Source of the DNA: CAYFVR01 sp046541515
GTDB taxonomy: Bacteria > Desulfobacterota > Desulfobacteria > Desulfobacterales > Desulfococcaceae
DNA: 44,601 nucleotides
Assembly: GCA_046541515.1 (NCBI GenBank)
Contig: JBKHDD010000023.1
Coordinates: forward strand, 1 to 44,601
Reading direction: 5' to 3'
Shown: piece by piece, positions 42,500 to 44,601 of the stretch
Numbering within the stretch: the stretch's first letter is position 1
Layout of the letters: each line of letters starts with the position of its first letter
Notes under the pieces: model-generated
Seen by the model: the letters and a program-made list of their open reading frames with translations, nothing else
Database searches by the model: none
Told to the model about the DNA's origin: nothing
Position numbers and translations under genes: made by a program

Positions 42500-42569
42500 G
42501 AAATCCCAAAGTGAACGGTTGAGGTTTAACCGGAGAAATCCCAAAGTGAACGGTTGAGGTTTAACCGGA
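42500..42569. repeat. Two perfect 35-bp tandem repeats, each with a hairpin
   Basis: The 35-bp unit at 42500-42534 is repeated without a change at 42535-42569. Each unit contains CGGTTGAGGTTTAACCG, in which CGGTT and AACCG can pair. It lies downstream of the isomerase gene and about 70 bp before a strong terminator. Confidence 0.9.
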
Positions 42570-42638
42570 AAATTCGGTCCGCTCGGATCGGCGCAAGGCC
42601 CGTGAGCGGCAACCGATTCCGTAAATTTCAAGCGCGCG

Positions 42639-42676
42639 CCCCGTTTGGCGGAGGAATCCGCCAAACGGGGTTTTTT
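42639..42676 (+). terminator. Strong Rho-independent terminator
   Basis: A perfect 14-bp stem (42639-42652 with 42657-42670) closed by a GGAA tetraloop and followed by six T. It is the likely end of the isomerase transcript and insulates the fatty-acid-type regulator downstream. Confidence 0.93.
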
Positions 42677-42912
42677 GTTTCCGCTCTTCAAGTGTCGTCT
42701 CTCGGAGCGGGGGAATGCACGGTCCGCCTGGAAGGGGCGCGAAAGAACGGATTCCGGGGTTTCGCCCGGTCGGGGCCGCCGGGCGGCTTAAAATGAATGG
42801 TTGTTCATTAGGCTTTTTCCCAGATCGCCGCCAAATTCCGCGATCGCGCATTTCCCGTCATTGCCTTTCATTGCCATTCCGAGCCAAATACATTTCCCTT
42901 CTTCGAAACCCC

Positions 42913-42957
42913 TTGACACCGGCTCTCCAAATCTGTTAATGAATGAATACTCATTCA
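42913..42957 (+). promoter_or_regulatory. Promoter overlapped by a FadR(Bacillus)-type operator
   Basis: TTGACA at 42913-42918 lies 16 bp before GTTAAT (42935-42940), a plausible sigma70-type promoter. Directly over its downstream edge is TGAATGAATACTCATTCA (42940-42957), an exact fit to TGAATGA-N-TA-N-TCATTCA, the operator consensus known for the TetR-family FadR of Bacillus subtilis. It suggests that the TetR gene that follows represses itself and the downstream operon. Confidence 0.75.
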
Positions 42958-43017
42958 TATTGAGCGTGCGAGGAGGACGCCATCGCTGCCAAGGCCGGAA
43001 AAAACGGAGATAAATAC

Positions 43018-43632
43018 GTGCGGATTCTGGAAGCCGCCGTGGGCGTGTTCGCCGACCGGGGATTTCACCAGGCGACCATTTCCCAGATCGCCCGCGCCGC
43101 CGGCGTGGCCGACGGCACCATTTATCTCTATTTCAAGAACAAGGACGACATTCTCGTCCAGTTTTTCGATTTCAAGGCAAAGCAGGTTTTCGCCGGTTTC
43201 CGGGAAGCGGTGAGCGGCGCGTCCGACGCGGTCGGAAAGCTGCGGAACCTGGTTCACCGGCACCTCAGCGAATTTCAGCGGGACCGGGAGATGGCGGTGG
43301 TGTACCAGGCCCTGACCCACCAGAACAATCACCTGGCCCAGGAAAACATGCGCGAGATTTCCAAAATGTACATGGACATCGTCGGCGAAATCGTGGAGCG
43401 GGGCCAGGAGGAGGGCGCCATCCGCAGGGACCTGTACGTGGGGCTGGTCAAGCGGTTCATCCTGGGCGCGGTGGACTCCACCATCAACAACTGGCTGCTT
43501 TCCCGGCGGGAATACGACCTGACCTCCATGGCCGACCCGCTGGTGGACCTTTTTTTCCGGGGCATCGGCGCCCGGGAATCTTCGGAACCTACGGTATCCT
43601 TCGCCGGGCCGGGCCCGGCCGGAAGCGAATGA
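43018..43632 (+). CDS. TetR-family transcriptional regulator, probably acyl-CoA responsive
   Basis: A 204-residue regulator if begun at GTG 43018, which has GGAG 8 nt upstream. The helix-turn-helix is clear (ILEAAVGVFADRGFHQATIS, IARAAGVADGTIYLYFKNKD) and the rest is the helical ligand domain. The GTG start leaves almost nothing before helix 1. The frame remains open to 42964 and would read IAAKAGKNGDKYV from an ATC at 42982, which has GGAGG 5 nt upstream, so the true start may be upstream. The operator type and the acyl-CoA dehydrogenase 21 bp downstream suggest control by fatty acyl-CoA. Confidence 0.88.
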   Translation: MRILEAAVGVFADRGFHQATISQIARAAGVADGTIYLYFKNKDDILVQFFDFKAKQVFAGFREAVSGASDAVGKLRNLVHRHLSEFQRDREMAVVYQALTHQNNHLAQENMREISKMYMDIVGEIVERGQEEGAIRRDLYVGLVKRFILGAVDSTINNWLLSRREYDLTSMADPLVDLFFRGIGARESSEPTVSFAGPGPAGSE

Positions 43633-43653
43633 TCAACAAAGGAGAGGTGGATT

Positions 43654-44601
43654 ATGGCACAGCAAATCGCGGATCGCAGGGACGTCGACTTTGTCCTTCA
43701 CGAGCAGTTTGAAGTCGGCAAGCTGAGCAAGGCGCCCGCCTACGCGGAGTTTACCAAAAAGACGGTGGACCTGATCATCAACGAGGCCCGGAATCTGGCG
43801 ATCAAGGAGTTTTTGCCCACCCAGAAAATCGGCGACGAGGAAGGTTGCGTCTTCGAGGACGGTCAGGTGAAAGTGCCCGAGGCTTTCCACCGGGCCTACG
43901 AGCTGTTTTTGGAAGGCGAGTGGCTGGCCATGACCGAAGATCCCAAATGGGGGGGGCAGGGCATGCCGCGCACCGTGGCGCTGGCGGCCAGCGATTATTT
44001 CAACGGCGGCAATTACGCGTTGATGATGTATCCGGGCCTGACCCACGGCGCCGGCAAGCTGGTGGAGGCCTTTGGCACCGAGGAGCAGAAAAAGCTCTTT
44101 CTCAAAAACATGTACACCGGCAAGTGGACCGGCACCATGCTGCTGACCGAGCCGGAGGCCGGCTCCGACGTGGGCGCGCTTCAGACCACCGCCACGCCCA
44201 ACGGCGACGGCACCTATTCCATCAGCGGCAACAAGATTTTCATCTCCAGCGGCGAGCACGATCTGGTCGAAAACATCATCCACCCGGTGCTGGCCCGAAT
44301 CGAGGGCGCCCCGGCCGGAACCAAGGGCATCTCCCTCTTTCTGGTGCCCAAATACCGCGTGAATCCCGACGGCAGCCTGGGCGAATTCAACGACGTGGTC
44401 TGCACCGGCATCGAGCACAAGATGGGCATCCACGGCAACTGCACCTGCTCTTTGACCCTGGGCGGAAAAGGCCAGTGCGTGGGCACCCTGCTGGGCGAGG
44501 AAAACAAGGGCATGAAGGCCATGTTCCTGATGATGAACGAGGCCCGGGCCCTGGTGGGCCAGCAGGGGCTCGCCTGCGCCTCCGTCTCCTACGTCAACGC
44601 G
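43654..44601 (+). CDS. Acyl-CoA dehydrogenase (partial, runs off the window)
   Basis: The first 316 residues of an FAD-dependent acyl-CoA dehydrogenase of the long (about 590-600 residue) type. Visible marks are KWGGQGMPRTVALAASDYF, the FAD/substrate segment GTMLLTEPEAGSDVGALQTT, YSISGNKIFISSGEHDL, GIEHKMGIHGNCTCSLTLGG and LLGEENKGMKAMFLMMNEAR. It introduces the 2,3 double bond in fatty acyl-CoA during beta-oxidation, passing electrons to electron-transfer flavoprotein. AAGGAGAGG precedes the ATG at 43654. The catalytic base and C-terminus lie beyond 44601. It is co-transcribed with the TetR gene. Confidence 0.93.
   Translation, partial: MAQQIADRRDVDFVLHEQFEVGKLSKAPAYAEFTKKTVDLIINEARNLAIKEFLPTQKIGDEEGCVFEDGQVKVPEAFHRAYELFLEGEWLAMTEDPKWGGQGMPRTVALAASDYFNGGNYALMMYPGLTHGAGKLVEAFGTEEQKKLFLKNMYTGKWTGTMLLTEPEAGSDVGALQTTATPNGDGTYSISGNKIFISSGEHDLVENIIHPVLARIEGAPAGTKGISLFLVPKYRVNPDGSLGEFNDVVCTGIEHKMGIHGNCTCSLTLGGKGQCVGTLLGEENKGMKAMFLMMNEARALVGQQGLACASVSYVNA

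Noticed and set aside
42500..42569. A short CRISPR array
   Set aside because: The two 35-bp units abut without a spacer, and there are no cas genes in the window.

Overview
The window (about 60 percent or more GC by eye) looks like the chromosome of an anaerobic, motile Desulfobacterota-type bacterium (the former Deltaproteobacteria). The evidence is a tungsten-type aldehyde:ferredoxin oxidoreductase, a NuoE/NuoF-like flavin and iron-sulfur operon with an RnfB-type partner, two sigma54-dependent response regulators, iron-containing alcohol dehydrogenases, three chemoreceptors, and an acyl-CoA dehydrogenase behind a TetR regulator. There is no rRNA, tRNA, phage, insertion sequence or CRISPR array that I can recognise.

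Layout. 0-9 kb (minus strand): two tandem paralogous chemoreceptors, a receiver protein paired with a degenerate receiver-like protein, an NtrC-type regulator, and a Cache-type chemoreceptor. 9.5-15.6 kb (plus): a decayed nucleoside deaminase, a DUF1538 pair with a PII-like protein, a zinc-ribbon miniprotein, a multi-PAS hybrid histidine kinase, and a ParE/RelE-type toxin-antitoxin pair. 15.6-18 kb (minus): an ECF sigma factor, a small membrane protein and two Spy/CnrX-like periplasmic proteins. 18-23.5 kb (minus): nuoE-like, DRTGG protein, nuoF-like, an RnfB::GltD-like fusion and RseC, read here as a membrane-anchored relative of the Stn/Bfu electron-bifurcating enzymes. 23.7-26.4 kb: a purine/methylthioadenosine salvage pair (PNP plus MtaD) and a lipoprotein.

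27-40.9 kb is an aldehyde/alcohol island. It has an unknown three-gene operon, the aldehyde oxidoreductase gene with a sigma54-type promoter and a fully consensus sigma70-type promoter in tandem, a FitAB-type toxin-antitoxin module, and then a 137-bp 3' remnant of a second aldehyde oxidoreductase gene that kept its own terminator. Further on, a minus-strand operon runs glutaredoxin, alcohol dehydrogenase, PAS histidine kinase, sigma54 response regulator, MoaD-like and MoeB/ThiF-like. A second alcohol dehydrogenase faces away from it behind a sigma54-type promoter resembling that of the oxidoreductase. I infer that the two-component pair controls both sigma54 promoters, and that the MoaD/MoeB pair serves the pterin cofactor of the oxidoreductase.

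41-44.6 kb: a periplasmic PpiC-type peptidyl-prolyl isomerase, a 35-bp tandem hairpin repeat, a strong terminator, a TetR regulator preceded by a palindrome matching the Bacillus FadR operator consensus, and an acyl-CoA dehydrogenase that runs off the window.

All functions come from reading sequence and motifs; no database search was run.
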